64,000 nucleotides of DNA from Halobacteriovorax sp. HLS (GCF_004006665.1 NZ_QOCL01000009.1:248001-312000); one strand, 5' to 3'. Positions 1-9,760 are shown, counted from the stretch's first letter. Numbers and translations are program-made. Notes: a model not told the origin generated them from the letters alone.

Positions 1-1
1 G

Positions 2-520
2 TTTACTCCAACTATTTCACCTATTTATTACTATAATATTTCAAGCGGTGAAATTGAGTCTGTAGACTTTGATCTCGAAACAATCCAGTTATCAGGATTT
101 TATATTACTAAGCAGATGCGAAAGATAATTACTATAGTTCTTACTTTTATTGCTCTATTCGTACTAGTTTATATTTTAAAACGAGAACAGATAAGAGGTT
201 ATGTCGCGCAGAAATTAAGAAAGAGACAGTTAATATCACAGTTTAAACAGGCGCTAACATCGAAGGAGTACTCGAAAGTAATCTCTCTCTTTTATAAGGC
301 CCTTGATGAGTTTTCTCCAGACAATTACTTTTTGAAGAAGTTCTTGTTACAAGTTTCAAGTTCAGAATTAGAACCCCTAGATCATCTCCTTGAGAATCAC
401 TATAGTAGTCGGAGTAAAAATATTCATACTGATAAATTAAAAGTATTATTTAATGAGGTTGCCTCTAGTAGAAAATGTGACTTTGAAGATGCTAGGATAA
501 ACTTAGAAATAAACACGTAA
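2..520 (+). CDS. C-terminal part of a membrane-anchored protein, possibly BatD-like (5' end outside window)
   Basis: The reading frame is open from base 2, and the ATG at 116 lies in the same frame with 38 sense codons before it, so 116 is probably an internal Met and the gene starts upstream of the window. The visible part starts with a beta-rich piece (reading TISPIYYYNISSGEIESVDF), followed by a single membrane helix just after the Met at 116 and then a basic helical tail of about 110 residues. A periplasmic beta domain with 'YYYNISSGEIES' before a C-terminal membrane helix and cytoplasmic tail is the layout of BatD (aerotolerance) proteins. The family name is a guess from layout and a short motif only. 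The gene ends just before a strong terminator. Confidence 0.6.
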   Translation, partial: FTPTISPIYYYNISSGEIESVDFDLETIQLSGFYITKQMRKIITIVLTFIALFVLVYILKREQIRGYVAQKLRKRQLISQFKQALTSKEYSKVISLFYKALDEFSPDNYFLKKFLLQVSSSELEPLDHLLENHYSSRSKNIHTDKLKVLFNEVASSRKCDFEDARINLEINT

Positions 521-540
521 AAAAGCTAATATTTAAAATA

Positions 541-572
541 TAAAAAAAGGCCTCTAATAGAGGCCTTTTTTA
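541..572. terminator. Bidirectional Rho-independent terminator
   Basis: AAGGCCTC and GAGGCCTT arms (548-555 and 560-567) with a 4-base loop are flanked by an A-run on the left and a T-run on the right, so the hairpin can terminate both the plus-strand gene ending at 520 and the minus-strand helicase gene ending at 573. Confidence 0.9.
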
Positions 573-2573
573 TTAGCTTAAACTAAGTTCAATTTGTTTG
601 AATCGTCCCTCGCCAACAGAGCTTGTTTTGAATTTCTTATCTTCACTTATGTATTGGTGAACAATTCTTCTCTCTGCTGGATTCATGCTCTTTAAAAGAA
701 CTGCTTCTTTAGAGCTGATTACTTTCTTTTTCATTTTGTCTACAAGAGCACAAATATCTTTTTCAGACTTCTTTTTATCTCTTGTATTTCTATCGTTGTA
801 TTCTTTTTGTTGTTCTTCACTAAAGCACTTAATTGAAAGTTTAACTTCATCTTTTACATAAACTTTACGTAATAAGAATTGCTTAATTAATGTTTCAAAA
901 GCTGTAAGTAGTTCTGCCTTCTTACGTAGTACAAGACCGAGGTCTTTTCCTGAAAGAGAAACTTTAAGAAGACCATCTTTAAAAGATACTTTAACAAATA
1001 GTTCTAGTTGAGCTTTCTTAATTATACTAATTAAAAAAGGAGTTAGAATCTTCTTATAGATTGGCTTTAAAGAGTGCTTGTAAGTTGTAACTCTTGGTCC
1101 AAAGAAGAAGAATTTCTTTCCACCAACAGACTCTACAGTTGTATTTAGTAGGTGGTCGTCATTAATATCAAAGTAAGTAAGGGCCGCTTTTATAGAGTCT
1201 TGCTCACTAGTGGCCTTGTTAAAGAAGAATCTTCTATCATCTTTAAAAACTTTTGAACTAAATGGGACAGTACTTGTCTTTGGTTTGATATCATTTCTAG
1301 ATTCAGACTTAGAGTCTTTATCTTTAAAGTCTTTTTTCTTAAAATCTTTTTTATCTTTAGAAAATCTCTCACTTCTTTCAGTCACCATAAGTGTCTTCGC
1401 ATCAAGGTATGGTTTTTGAGCGATATCTGTAGCAAAGTCATCATTTTCTAAATCCATCTTAGGTATTTTACTACCAATGAATTCATAAATCGGGTCTAGG
1501 TTTTCACAGTCTTCAAAAGCACAGAAACTAATTGCATGACCATCTTTTCCGGCCCTTCCTGTTCTACCAATTCTATGAACATAACTAGCGGCTTCATTTG
1601 GAAGGTCATAGTTTATAACAAGATTGACATCCTTAACATCAAGTCCACGGGCAGCAACATCAGTACAAACTAAGATAGTCACTTCTTTTGCTCTGAATTC
1701 TTCCATTAATTTTGTTCTTTTATTTTGTGCCATTCTTCCTGAAATTGGCTTGGCCTTAAAGTTCATCTTCTTTAACCACTCAGCTACTAAGTGAGTTTGA
1801 AATTGAGTGTTACAAAATACAATTGCATATGCATCTTCGTGATCTCTAAGTTGCTTAACAAGTAGTGGCATCTTTTCATTCTTATCAATCATCGCAATTT
1901 TGTGATCGATATTATCTACTAACATTGAGTCTGCATTTAATTTGATTTCTACTGGGTGAGAACCATATTTGAATGCTGTGTTTAGAACATCCATATTCGT
2001 TGTCGCCGAAACCATGATTAATTGTCTCTCTTTTGGAATTCCTTTAAGGATAAACTCGATGTCCTTTTTGAACCCCATATCAAAGAGTCTGTCTGCTTCA
2101 TCAAATACGACAGCAAAGCAATTTGAAAGATCAACTTGTTTTTGCTTAGTAAGGTCATTGAGTCTTCCTGGTGTCGCCACAAGAACATGAACACCTTTTT
2201 GAATTTCTTCAATTTGTGCTTCAATTCTCTCACCACCAATAATACATGCTGTTTTAACACCGATATCTTTACCAACTTGAGCAAAGAACTTATTCGTTTG
2301 TTGAGCAAGCTCTCTTGTTGGGCTTAGGATTACGACTTGTTGTTTTGGATTCTCTAATGCGTGCTCTTCTAAGAGTCTTTCCATAATTGGAATTGCAAAT
2401 GCCCCAGTCTTTCCTGAGCCTGTTTCAGCTAGAGCGAAGATGTCTTTCTTCTCGAGGATTGGTGGAATTGTGAGGTTCTGGATTTCTGATGCTTCTTTAA
2501 AGCCATGGTTTGTAAGTGCAGCTACTAGCTCGTCTTGTAAATTGTACTGTGTAAATTCTTTCGTTGTTTTCAT
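573..2573 (-). CDS. DEAD-box RNA helicase fused to a Jag/KhpB-like tail (Jag_N, KH, R3H)
   Basis: ATP-dependent RNA helicase of 666 residues. The core (1-380) shows motif I AETGSGKT (49-56), PTRELAQQ, TPGR, DEAD (158-161), SAT (189-191), and the C-lobe motifs TDVAARGLD and HRIGRTGRAG. A lysine/aspartate-rich linker (about 400-445) follows. The tail looks like a full KhpB/Jag protein: a Jag_N-like segment (about 455-498, 'SIKAALTYFDI...GGKKFFFFG'), a KH-II-like segment (about 510-580, 'SGKDLGLVL') in which the usual GxxG is replaced by RKKA, and an R3H domain with MNPAERRIVH (630-639, R635-x3-H639) followed by SVGEG. In other bacteria Jag is a separate RNA-binding protein near the oxaA/yidC locus. 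The start is ATG with AAGGAA upstream. A role in RNA remodelling or cold adaptation is inferred from the family. Confidence 0.93.
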   Translation of the reverse strand: MKTTKEFTQYNLQDELVAALTNHGFKEASEIQNLTIPPILEKKDIFALAETGSGKTGAFAIPIMERLLEEHALENPKQQVVILSPTRELAQQTNKFFAQVGKDIGVKTACIIGGERIEAQIEEIQKGVHVLVATPGRLNDLTKQKQVDLSNCFAVVFDEADRLFDMGFKKDIEFILKGIPKERQLIMVSATTNMDVLNTAFKYGSHPVEIKLNADSMLVDNIDHKIAMIDKNEKMPLLVKQLRDHEDAYAIVFCNTQFQTHLVAEWLKKMNFKAKPISGRMAQNKRTKLMEEFRAKEVTILVCTDVAARGLDVKDVNLVINYDLPNEAASYVHRIGRTGRAGKDGHAISFCAFEDCENLDPIYEFIGSKIPKMDLENDDFATDIAQKPYLDAKTLMVTERSERFSKDKKDFKKKDFKDKDSKSESRNDIKPKTSTVPFSSKVFKDDRRFFFNKATSEQDSIKAALTYFDINDDHLLNTTVESVGGKKFFFFGPRVTTYKHSLKPIYKKILTPFLISIIKKAQLELFVKVSFKDGLLKVSLSGKDLGLVLRKKAELLTAFETLIKQFLLRKVYVKDEVKLSIKCFSEEQQKEYNDRNTRDKKKSEKDICALVDKMKKKVISSKEAVLLKSMNPAERRIVHQYISEDKKFKTSSVGEGRFKQIELSLS

Positions 2574-2722
2574 TAAGTTATATTTCCTTGTAATTACCTT
2601 AGTGTTTTACTAGATAATTCATGAAATTTCCATTATTTATACGATTTGTGGGGGAGTGCGACATTTGTGCAAGTCTTTGAAACTACGAGTGACGCGCAGA
2701 TGCATCACTCGTCTTATTTTAA

Positions 2723-3931
2723 TTATTCTAATAGCGCTGCAATATTAATGCGACCATTGGCCTGTATTCGTCCATTCAGGTGTTCAACAGGAGTTGAAGT
2801 GGAGATCAGCTTTTCTCTAACTTGTAGAGGAGTAAGGTTTGGATACTTTGTGAGAAGCAGCCCAATTGCACCTGCAACGTAAGGTGCAGACATAGAAGTT
2901 CCAGATAGAACCATATACTTATTCTTTGGAACAGTTGAAATGATATTTCTTCCTGGTGCGGCAACATGGACGGTTCTTGGTCCATAACAAGAAAATCCTG
3001 TCATTCTGTTTTCAGGGTTAATCGCCGCAACTGAGATAAGGTTTTCAGATTCATGATTTGCTGGATAGCGTGGGTTGATGTCGTTATTTGCGTAGCTATT
3101 TCCTGCTGCTGCAACAAAGATTACTCCAGACTGATTGGCCTGTTCTATAATCTCTTGTAAAATTTCTGATTTCTTCAGAGCACCCCAAGAGTTATTCAAA
3201 ATTTTAGCACCTCTTACAAGAGCGTAGTTAATAGCTTTGATTGCACCAGCTATGTCTCCACGGCCTTTCTTGTCCATAAATTTAACAGCTAGGATAGATA
3301 CATTTTTCATTACTCCATCAACTCCGTTTGAGTTATGAGCGGCGCCAATTATCCCGCTAACATGAGTCCCATGCTTATTCTCATCCATTGGATCTGAGTT
3401 ATTGTCTGAAAAATTGTAGCCATAGATATCATCTACAAAGCCATTACCATCATCATCAATTCCATCTTTCCCATTTTTTTCAGCAAGATTAATGAGCATA
3501 TTATCTTTTAAGTCGAAGTGTTTATAGTCCACACCTGTATCAATAACAGCTATGATTGTTTTCTTAGAGCCAAAGATTCCTTGTTCCCATACAGGCATGA
3601 TATTTAAGTCAGCCCCAACAACTCCAGGTATTGGAATCCTTCCTCCGCCGCGTCTAGGTTCATTGTTTCCAAGATTATTTAATGCCCATTGAACAGGTCT
3701 AAAGTCTTCTGCTATAGAGACATCGAAATTTTCTTCAATTATTTCGAAATCACTTTTGTCTGAAGCGGATAAATTTTCTTTAGAAATTCCAAAGTAGGGA
3801 CCAAATAGATGTTCATCATAGTTCTTTGATAGAATGAAATTTTGTGGGTTGGATACCTTAACAATATAGTCAGTCTTTGCTGTTGCAAGTTTGGCCGAAA
3901 ATATGAATAAACATAGTAGAAAAATCTTCAT
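2723..3931 (-). CDS. Secreted subtilisin-like serine protease (peptidase S8)
   Basis: Exported endopeptidase of 402 residues with a signal peptide (about 1-18, cleavage after ATA). An inhibitor-like propeptide probably spans about 20-100. The catalytic triad is visible: D131 in IAVIDTGVD, H187 in NKHGTHVSG and S346 in LSGTSMSAPYVAG, with oxyanion N278 in AAAGNS. A DDDGNGFVDD stretch (about 159-168) looks like a calcium-binding insertion. There is no membrane anchor or C-terminal sorting domain, so it is probably released to the periplasm or outside. It lies upstream of the helicase on the same strand, but a 149-base gap suggests separate transcription. In a predator it could digest prey protein; that is inference. 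Confidence 0.95.
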   Translation of the reverse strand: MKIFLLCLFIFSAKLATAKTDYIVKVSNPQNFILSKNYDEHLFGPYFGISKENLSASDKSDFEIIEENFDVSIAEDFRPVQWALNNLGNNEPRRGGGRIPIPGVVGADLNIMPVWEQGIFGSKKTIIAVIDTGVDYKHFDLKDNMLINLAEKNGKDGIDDDGNGFVDDIYGYNFSDNNSDPMDENKHGTHVSGIIGAAHNSNGVDGVMKNVSILAVKFMDKKGRGDIAGAIKAINYALVRGAKILNNSWGALKKSEILQEIIEQANQSGVIFVAAAGNSYANNDINPRYPANHESENLISVAAINPENRMTGFSCYGPRTVHVAAPGRNIISTVPKNKYMVLSGTSMSAPYVAGAIGLLLTKYPNLTPLQVREKLISTSTPVEHLNGRIQANGRINIAALLE

Positions 3932-4040
3932 GAAAACTCCTTTTACAATATTGTAACCATACTTTCTTAAGAATAAATGGAACTACGCAAGGTAATGAAA
4001 ATGTTGAGAAAACCCTTCATTTCATTTCTAATATTCCGAT

Positions 4041-5369
4041 ATGACTGAAATGCAAGATAAGTATAATATCTGGGGTACCTTCAAGTCTGTTGAACTTGAG
4101 AAGAAGTATCTCGAAGAGACTTTTGAAACTAATAGAAACTATACGTTTCTGACTTATTTCTTTTGTTGTTTATTCTTTGTCTTTGCTGGGGTCTTTGGTG
4201 ATTTTCAACGAAAATTCTACATCCTAGGAGCATATGAATTGCTTGCAGTGAGACTGTTCATTCTCGCAATCTCTATTTCTTTCTTTTTAATTTATAGAAA
4301 AGTTACTGAGCGACCTAAGCACTGGGAGCTTTGGCTTGATGTTTTAAAGATACTTTCTTCTATCAGTATTTTTCTTCTGACATGGTGGACTAAGGGGGCG
4401 AGCTTAACTTTACTTCCTGGAATTATGATGATGGTAGGAAGTTTCTATATGATCTTGCCTGGTAGAGTTCACTCCACAAATATTTGTGCCGTTTTTCTGC
4501 TTATTACTTTTGCACTTTTACAAGACCCTGTTTTAACTTATGGCGAGAAAGTTCATCGCTACATGATATTCATGCTATTTGCTATAGAAGTCCTCTTATT
4601 ATTTTTTAAATGTAAAATAGATAAGTGGGCAAGAGTAGAGTTCTATACTAAAAAAGAATTAGACACAATTAATGATACAAAAGATAAAATTCTTGCGGCC
4701 ATTGCTCACGATATACGTAACCCACTTACTATTATAATGACTAAGGCCGAAAGATGTAGAATACAGGCCCAAAAAGGTGATATGAGTGCAGTTGTTGATT
4801 ATCAAAACTCAATTGTTTCTTCTGTGAGTCGCCTTGATGGTCTTCTTGCAGATATTGTTGATTGGGCGGTTACTGAACTTCAAAATGGTCGAACTTTAAA
4901 AGAGAATAAGTGTATTGATAAAACCATTAGAGAAGCAATCGAATTTGTCTACGAACAGGCCGAAACAAAGAATATAAAGTTTGATATTGATGTTGAACCT
5001 GCAAATATTCTACATGAAACTAAGATGATGAAAACTTGCATAAGAAATGTACTTTCCAATGCAATCAAATTTTCCAATAGCTCTTCACAAATAAAAATCT
5101 CAGGAATATTAGATGCTAATCATTATAAAATTATTGTTTCAGACTCTGGTGTTGGAATGGAGGAAGATATTGTAAAAGATATTCTTGGGGGAGTAAATTC
5201 TCACACCGACTTCGGATCCGAAGGAGAAAAGGGAACAGGGCTAGGATTAAAATTAGTTAAGAATGTGATAACTAGGCATGAAGGTGAGATGGAAATAACC
5301 TCTACTCCAGGTCAAGGAACAACTTTTACTTTTCTTATTCCCTCTAAAGTTCAAAGTGCCATTGCTTAA
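4041..5369 (+). CDS. Membrane sensor histidine kinase, orphan
   Basis: Integral membrane kinase of 442 residues. Five to six hydrophobic helices fill residues 33-190 with only short loops, so the stimulus is probably sensed in the membrane. The H-box is IAHDIRNPLT with phosphoacceptor H223, the N-box is NVLSNAIKFSN, the G1 box is DSGVGM, and the G2 box is GTGLGLKLV. No receiver or output domain is fused and no response regulator gene is adjacent. The gene is divergent from the subtilase across 109 bases. The ATG at 4041 and another at 4050 are both possible starts. The signal and partner cannot be told from sequence. Confidence 0.92.
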   Translation: MTEMQDKYNIWGTFKSVELEKKYLEETFETNRNYTFLTYFFCCLFFVFAGVFGDFQRKFYILGAYELLAVRLFILAISISFFLIYRKVTERPKHWELWLDVLKILSSISIFLLTWWTKGASLTLLPGIMMMVGSFYMILPGRVHSTNICAVFLLITFALLQDPVLTYGEKVHRYMIFMLFAIEVLLLFFKCKIDKWARVEFYTKKELDTINDTKDKILAAIAHDIRNPLTIIMTKAERCRIQAQKGDMSAVVDYQNSIVSSVSRLDGLLADIVDWAVTELQNGRTLKENKCIDKTIREAIEFVYEQAETKNIKFDIDVEPANILHETKMMKTCIRNVLSNAIKFSNSSSQIKISGILDANHYKIIVSDSGVGMEEDIVKDILGGVNSHTDFGSEGEKGTGLGLKLVKNVITRHEGEMEITSTPGQGTTFTFLIPSKVQSAIA

Positions 5370-5424
5370 AACAAATGCCATTTGTTCACTTTGTCTTTCT
5401 CACTAAAAAATACTATTATGAGTT

Positions 5425-7149
5425 ATGTTCGAACTCAGACCTTATCAAAAAGATTCAGTTAAAGCTGTAATTAAGCACTTTCAAGTAACGAGAGACCCTG
5501 CCGTCCTTGTTCTTCCAACTGGAGCGGGAAAGAGTTTAGTTATTGCAGAGCTTGCAAAGATAGCACGAGGAAGGGTTCTTGTCCTTGCTCACGTTAAAGA
5601 GTTAGTAGAGCAAAATCACGCTAAGTATGAGAGCTATGAATTAGAAGCAGGGATTTTTTCGGCAGGGCTTAATCGTAAGGACCATGGGAATAAAGTTATT
5701 TTTGGTTCAATACAATCTATTGCTAGAGCAAGAGAGAATTTCTTTGAGGATTTTTCCTTACTTGTTATCGATGAGTGTCATCGAGTTTCTTTAGAGCAGG
5801 ACTCTCAATATCATCAAGTTATTACGAAGCTATATAAAGAGAACTCGCAACTTTGTATCTTAGGTTTAACAGCAACACCTTATCGGTTGGGGTTAGGATG
5901 GATTTATAATTTTCATTATAGAGGAATGATTAAGAGTGAAGAAGAACGTTTTTTTAAAAAATGCATTTTTGAACTACCTCTTAATTATATGATCAGACAT
6001 AAGTATCTGACACCACCTATTGTAATTGATTCTCCTGTAGCGTGTTATGATTTTTCAAGCTTGAAGAGAAACTCTGGTGATCGTGCATTTAGTGTCACTG
6101 ATATCGAAGAGGTTCTCTCAGATCAAAAAAGAGTTACACCTGGAATTATAGGGCATATCATTTCTCAAGCTAAGGAGAGAAGTGGGGTGATGATTTTCAC
6201 TTCCTCGGTTAGGCATGCCAAAGAAATACTCTCACTTCTTCCTATTGATATTTCTCAACTAGTCACTGGGGATACTCCTGAAGATGAGCGTGATGATATC
6301 ATTAAAAGATTTAAAAAAAGAGAGTTGAAATTTCTCGTTAATGTTTCTGTATTAACGACTGGCTTTGATGCTCCTCACGTAGACCTTATTGCTGTTCTAA
6401 GACCGACTGAATCAGTGAGTTTATATCAGCAAATTGTTGGACGTGGTTTGCGACTCTCACCAGGAAAAGAAGACTGCTTGGTATTGGATTACACTGGGCA
6501 AGGTTATGATCTTTTTTCACCTGAAGTCGGAAATGAAAAAACAGTTTCTGATAGTGAAGCCGTTCAAGTTCTTTGTCCAGAGTGTGGCTTTGCAAATATT
6601 TTCTGGGGTAAGGCAGATTCTGAAGGTCATGTGATTGAGCACTATGGAAGAAAGTGTCAAGGGGCCGTGGAAGATCCTCACTCTCTAGAAGTAATACCAT
6701 GTGGTTTTCTTTTTCGCTTTAAAATATGTGAAACCTGTGGAATTGAAAATGATATCTCTGCCAAGATCTGCAAGTCTTGTGATGCAACACTTGTTGACCC
6801 AGATGCGAAGTTACGTGAAGCGATGCAACTCAAAGATGCTCATGTTCTAAAGTGTGACACAATGACTTTTGAGGTTGATCAGGACAAGAAAGGTAGAGAG
6901 AGATTGGCAATTAAATACTATGATTATGATGGCGAGTCGCTAAGCGAGTACTTTTACTTAGAAAGAGATGACCAAAGAGGGGCCTTCTTTCATAATTTTG
7001 TAAGACCTCATTTAAAAAACGCTGGGCAGAAGTTCGATATTATATCTGCGCAACAAATAGTACAGATCTCTCCCATTTTTAGAAGGCCAGTATTTGTTAT
7101 TGCTAGGAAAGTTAAACATTATTGGAAAGTTAGGGAAAAAGTTTTCTAA
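5425..7149 (+). CDS. radD: RadD/YejH-type superfamily 2 DNA helicase
   Basis: ATPase/helicase of 574 residues that matches the E. coli RadD (YejH) layout along its length. Walker A is PTGAGKS (31-37) and Walker B is DECH (116-119). Further motifs are GLTATPYRLG, VLTTGFDAPHVD and QQIVGRGLRLSPG. A cysteine-rich zinc-finger region follows at about 385-455 (CPECGFAN, then CETCG, CKSCD). The end YWKVREKVF also agrees with the RadD C-terminus. In E. coli RadD aids double-strand-break repair and RecA-dependent exchange, so a DNA-repair role is likely. The gene ends with a 4-base overlap against the convergent neighbour. Confidence 0.95.
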   Translation: MFELRPYQKDSVKAVIKHFQVTRDPAVLVLPTGAGKSLVIAELAKIARGRVLVLAHVKELVEQNHAKYESYELEAGIFSAGLNRKDHGNKVIFGSIQSIARARENFFEDFSLLVIDECHRVSLEQDSQYHQVITKLYKENSQLCILGLTATPYRLGLGWIYNFHYRGMIKSEEERFFKKCIFELPLNYMIRHKYLTPPIVIDSPVACYDFSSLKRNSGDRAFSVTDIEEVLSDQKRVTPGIIGHIISQAKERSGVMIFTSSVRHAKEILSLLPIDISQLVTGDTPEDERDDIIKRFKKRELKFLVNVSVLTTGFDAPHVDLIAVLRPTESVSLYQQIVGRGLRLSPGKEDCLVLDYTGQGYDLFSPEVGNEKTVSDSEAVQVLCPECGFANIFWGKADSEGHVIEHYGRKCQGAVEDPHSLEVIPCGFLFRFKICETCGIENDISAKICKSCDATLVDPDAKLREAMQLKDAHVLKCDTMTFEVDQDKKGRERLAIKYYDYDGESLSEYFYLERDDQRGAFFHNFVRPHLKNAGQKFDIISAQQIVQISPIFRRPVFVIARKVKHYWKVREKVF

Positions 7150-8969
7150 AAAGTTCTACCTCTTATATGACCGCGTCCCATAATCAAGTCTTGACCTGCT
7201 AAATCGATCATGAATTTATGAATTGGGAGTCCGAACTTTTTGTGATTCAGTAACTCTACTAATTTCTTCGCTCTATCAAGACCATTATTCGTTGCTTGAA
7301 CCTCTTCAAAGCGATTCATTATTTTTAAGGCAAATTCTATTTTTTCTAAGTACTTAATCTTTTCTTTTTCTAACTTTGATAATCGATGCTTATTTTTGGA
7401 AGAGTGAAAGTTATTTCTCTTAAAGTTAGATACATAGTATTTATTAATATAATTATTTCTCTCTTTTGGAGACTCCCATATGTAAGGATCATTATGCCCA
7501 AGGGCCGAGGCCAGTGATATCCATTTTTCATTTGAAGAAGATTCAAAGATTTTTCTAATGGCCTGAGAAGTAAAACGCATCTTTGCCTGTAGTTGTATTT
7601 TGCCGTAATTTCTATCTTCATCAAATCTCATTGGTATACCAGCTGGAATTCCAAGTAGTTTAACTATTTGAGAAACTTCGTTAAGCTCTTCTCCTTTAGC
7701 TTTAGTGTCTTCATAGTAATAAAGCGTATCTAGAACAAAATTGTTTTGATTTGTGCTCTTGGGAATGATTGTGGAGAATGTAAGAATATCTTTTTCTTCT
7801 CCGCTAAAGCCTTTGCGATCTAGAACTCTCTTTCTAATGACTTCGTCGTAATCGTACTTCTTACCATCAGGTAAAGTGGTATTATACTTTCCATTAACAG
7901 TGATATTTCTCTCACCACTGCGGTATAGAATTAAATTGATGGCAAAATTTCTCTCTTTGGTTTCTACAGTTCCTTCTTTGACAATATCAACCTTAACTGG
8001 AGATTGCTCCTCGAGACTCAAATCTTGAACCGTTGTTAGGTCACTATTTAAAAAATCTTGATAGGCCTTCAGTCCTAGCTCTTTAGATAGATCAATTTTA
8101 TATACTAGGGATTTAATTTTTTGAGTTGTTTTTTTGAAATTTGCAACAATTGGAGAGTATCCATTTTGCCCATCAATGCCAATTGAGATAGGTAGATTTA
8201 TAAGTTCTTCAAAGTAAACGCCAAGACCAATACCTGCTCCTGCCATATGTTCATTTATATCTTCAAGTGCAATAATGATAATATCTTCACTCTCTTTAGT
8301 GATACTTACTTTCATGGACTTCTTTAAGTGGTACTTTATTTTAGGACCCAGGTTTATAGGTGAGGGAATGTTGAGTCCCATCATATCGAACAGTCCTAAA
8401 GATAGTCTTGTAAAGAAACCATTTGTGGTTACTGTTGAATGAACTTCATTCTCGCTTAACTCTGTAAACTCATTGTAGTTAAAAGGAAACTTTTGTATTT
8501 TATAGATTTCAGTTTCAAGTGCCTCTTTATAAGTTGGCGCATGCTTTATTCGAGTAAAGACTTTATCGTAAATCGGTCCACCTTGAATATATGGAAAGTA
8601 ATAACCTAAAAGTAAATTTGTACTCACTGATGCAACTTGAGTCATTATATTTTCACCAAGAACAACTCTATCTACAACAAGGAAACCCTTCGTAAGGTCT
8701 GGTATGATCTGTCTTGAGACACGTGGATTAAGCCATCCTTTGTCATAGATTGGCCCATAGAGACCTAGTTCTAATTGATCTTTTATCCACAGGGGATTGG
8801 ATTGAAACTCTTCTAATGGTTCCCATTTCTTTTGAGCTCTAAGGTCTAGGTCTATGAGGATTTGCTTTTCTTGATCTAGTGTTAAGTCTGAAGAGAATGC
8901 AAGAGTCGACATTCCCAACAGGACTGCTAAAACTAGGACGAATTTCCTCTTCAATACTAGAAGTTTCAA
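7146..8969 (-). CDS. Large secreted protein of unknown function
   Basis: I do not recognise this 607-residue protein. It begins with a basic N-region and a hydrophobic signal peptide (about 8-26, ending near AFSS), then a helical segment beginning DLTLDQEKQILIDL. The middle alternates beta-like stretches, with glycines in GAGIGLGVYFEELINLP (about 240-260). The last 130 residues are basic and helical. No catalytic motif, lipobox or membrane anchor is apparent, so it is probably periplasmic or exported. It stands alone, convergent with radD and transcribed away from hlyIII. Size and export suggest an envelope role typical of lineage-specific predator proteins, which is only an inference. Confidence 0.8.
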   Translation of the reverse strand: MKLLVLKRKFVLVLAVLLGMSTLAFSSDLTLDQEKQILIDLDLRAQKKWEPLEEFQSNPLWIKDQLELGLYGPIYDKGWLNPRVSRQIIPDLTKGFLVVDRVVLGENIMTQVASVSTNLLLGYYFPYIQGGPIYDKVFTRIKHAPTYKEALETEIYKIQKFPFNYNEFTELSENEVHSTVTTNGFFTRLSLGLFDMMGLNIPSPINLGPKIKYHLKKSMKVSITKESEDIIIIALEDINEHMAGAGIGLGVYFEELINLPISIGIDGQNGYSPIVANFKKTTQKIKSLVYKIDLSKELGLKAYQDFLNSDLTTVQDLSLEEQSPVKVDIVKEGTVETKERNFAINLILYRSGERNITVNGKYNTTLPDGKKYDYDEVIRKRVLDRKGFSGEEKDILTFSTIIPKSTNQNNFVLDTLYYYEDTKAKGEELNEVSQIVKLLGIPAGIPMRFDEDRNYGKIQLQAKMRFTSQAIRKIFESSSNEKWISLASALGHNDPYIWESPKERNNYINKYYVSNFKRNNFHSSKNKHRLSKLEKEKIKYLEKIEFALKIMNRFEEVQATNNGLDRAKKLVELLNHKKFGLPIHKFMIDLAGQDLIMGRGHIRGRTF

Positions 8970-9112
8970 GGTTATCTCACTTTGTTATATCTAGTATTAT
9001 AAGCAAAATATATGCCGAATATGACGTGTTTAAGACTCTGGAAATACGTGAGTCAGTGTTAGCAATTGTCTTATATTTTTACAATTAATATGTTTTAATA
9101 CGAAGATGATAT

Positions 9113-9760
9113 CTAGGCAGTAATAACAGCAATATAGTGACAAACACTTCCCGCTAAGACACAGAGATGCCAAATGGAATGTGTGTAGGGAACTTTCTTA
9201 AGTAGATAGAAAACCACTCCTCCAGTGTAGAAGATTCCTCCATAAATAAGAAAATCTAGTCCTGATTGAGAAAGAGACTTAGAGACATCTGGCCAGAATA
9301 AGACTACAAGCCATCCCATGAGTAAGTAGATTGAGACAGAAATGATTTTATTTTGCTTTTTTGCAAAGAGTTTATAAAAAGTTCCAAATAGGGCGATTGC
9401 CCACACTCCTAACGTGATATAGAGGCCAAGAGAGCCTGGCACATGGTTTAGCATTAAGGGAGTATAATTTCCTGCGATGAGATAATAGATACAAATGTGA
9501 TCTAGTTTCTTATACCTTAGTTTAAGAGACTCATCTTTAACAAAGTGATACATTGTCGAAGCACTATAAAGGGCCAGAAGTGACAGCGTATAGATGATAT
9601 AGCTAAATGTTTTTTTGTGATCAGAGAAGTCGTTAAAGACAAAGACTAAGTAAATAAGACCAACTAGAGATAGAACTATTCCTAAACCATGGGAGTAGGT
9701 ATTGGCCCTTTCTTCACTCGATGAATATCCTGATATATTTAGAGTCTTCATAGGCTTCAC
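9113..9760 (-). CDS. Hemolysin III (PAQR/HlyIII) family membrane protein
   Basis: Seven-helix integral membrane protein of 215 residues. Family motifs are present: EERANTYSHGLG near the start, SASTMYHFVKDE (the Ser/His pair), LDHICIYYLIAGNYTP after helix 3, and the C-terminal HSIWHLCVLAGSVCH, whose His residues with the earlier His form the zinc site of this fold. Bacterial members relate to eukaryotic adiponectin/progestin receptors. Their function in bacteria is unsettled, with lipid or membrane homeostasis proposed. It is monocistronic; no regulator is visible. Confidence 0.93.
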   Translation of the reverse strand: MKPMKTLNISGYSSSEERANTYSHGLGIVLSLVGLIYLVFVFNDFSDHKKTFSYIIYTLSLLALYSASTMYHFVKDESLKLRYKKLDHICIYYLIAGNYTPLMLNHVPGSLGLYITLGVWAIALFGTFYKLFAKKQNKIISVSIYLLMGWLVVLFWPDVSKSLSQSGLDFLIYGGIFYTGGVVFYLLKKVPYTHSIWHLCVLAGSVCHYIAVITA

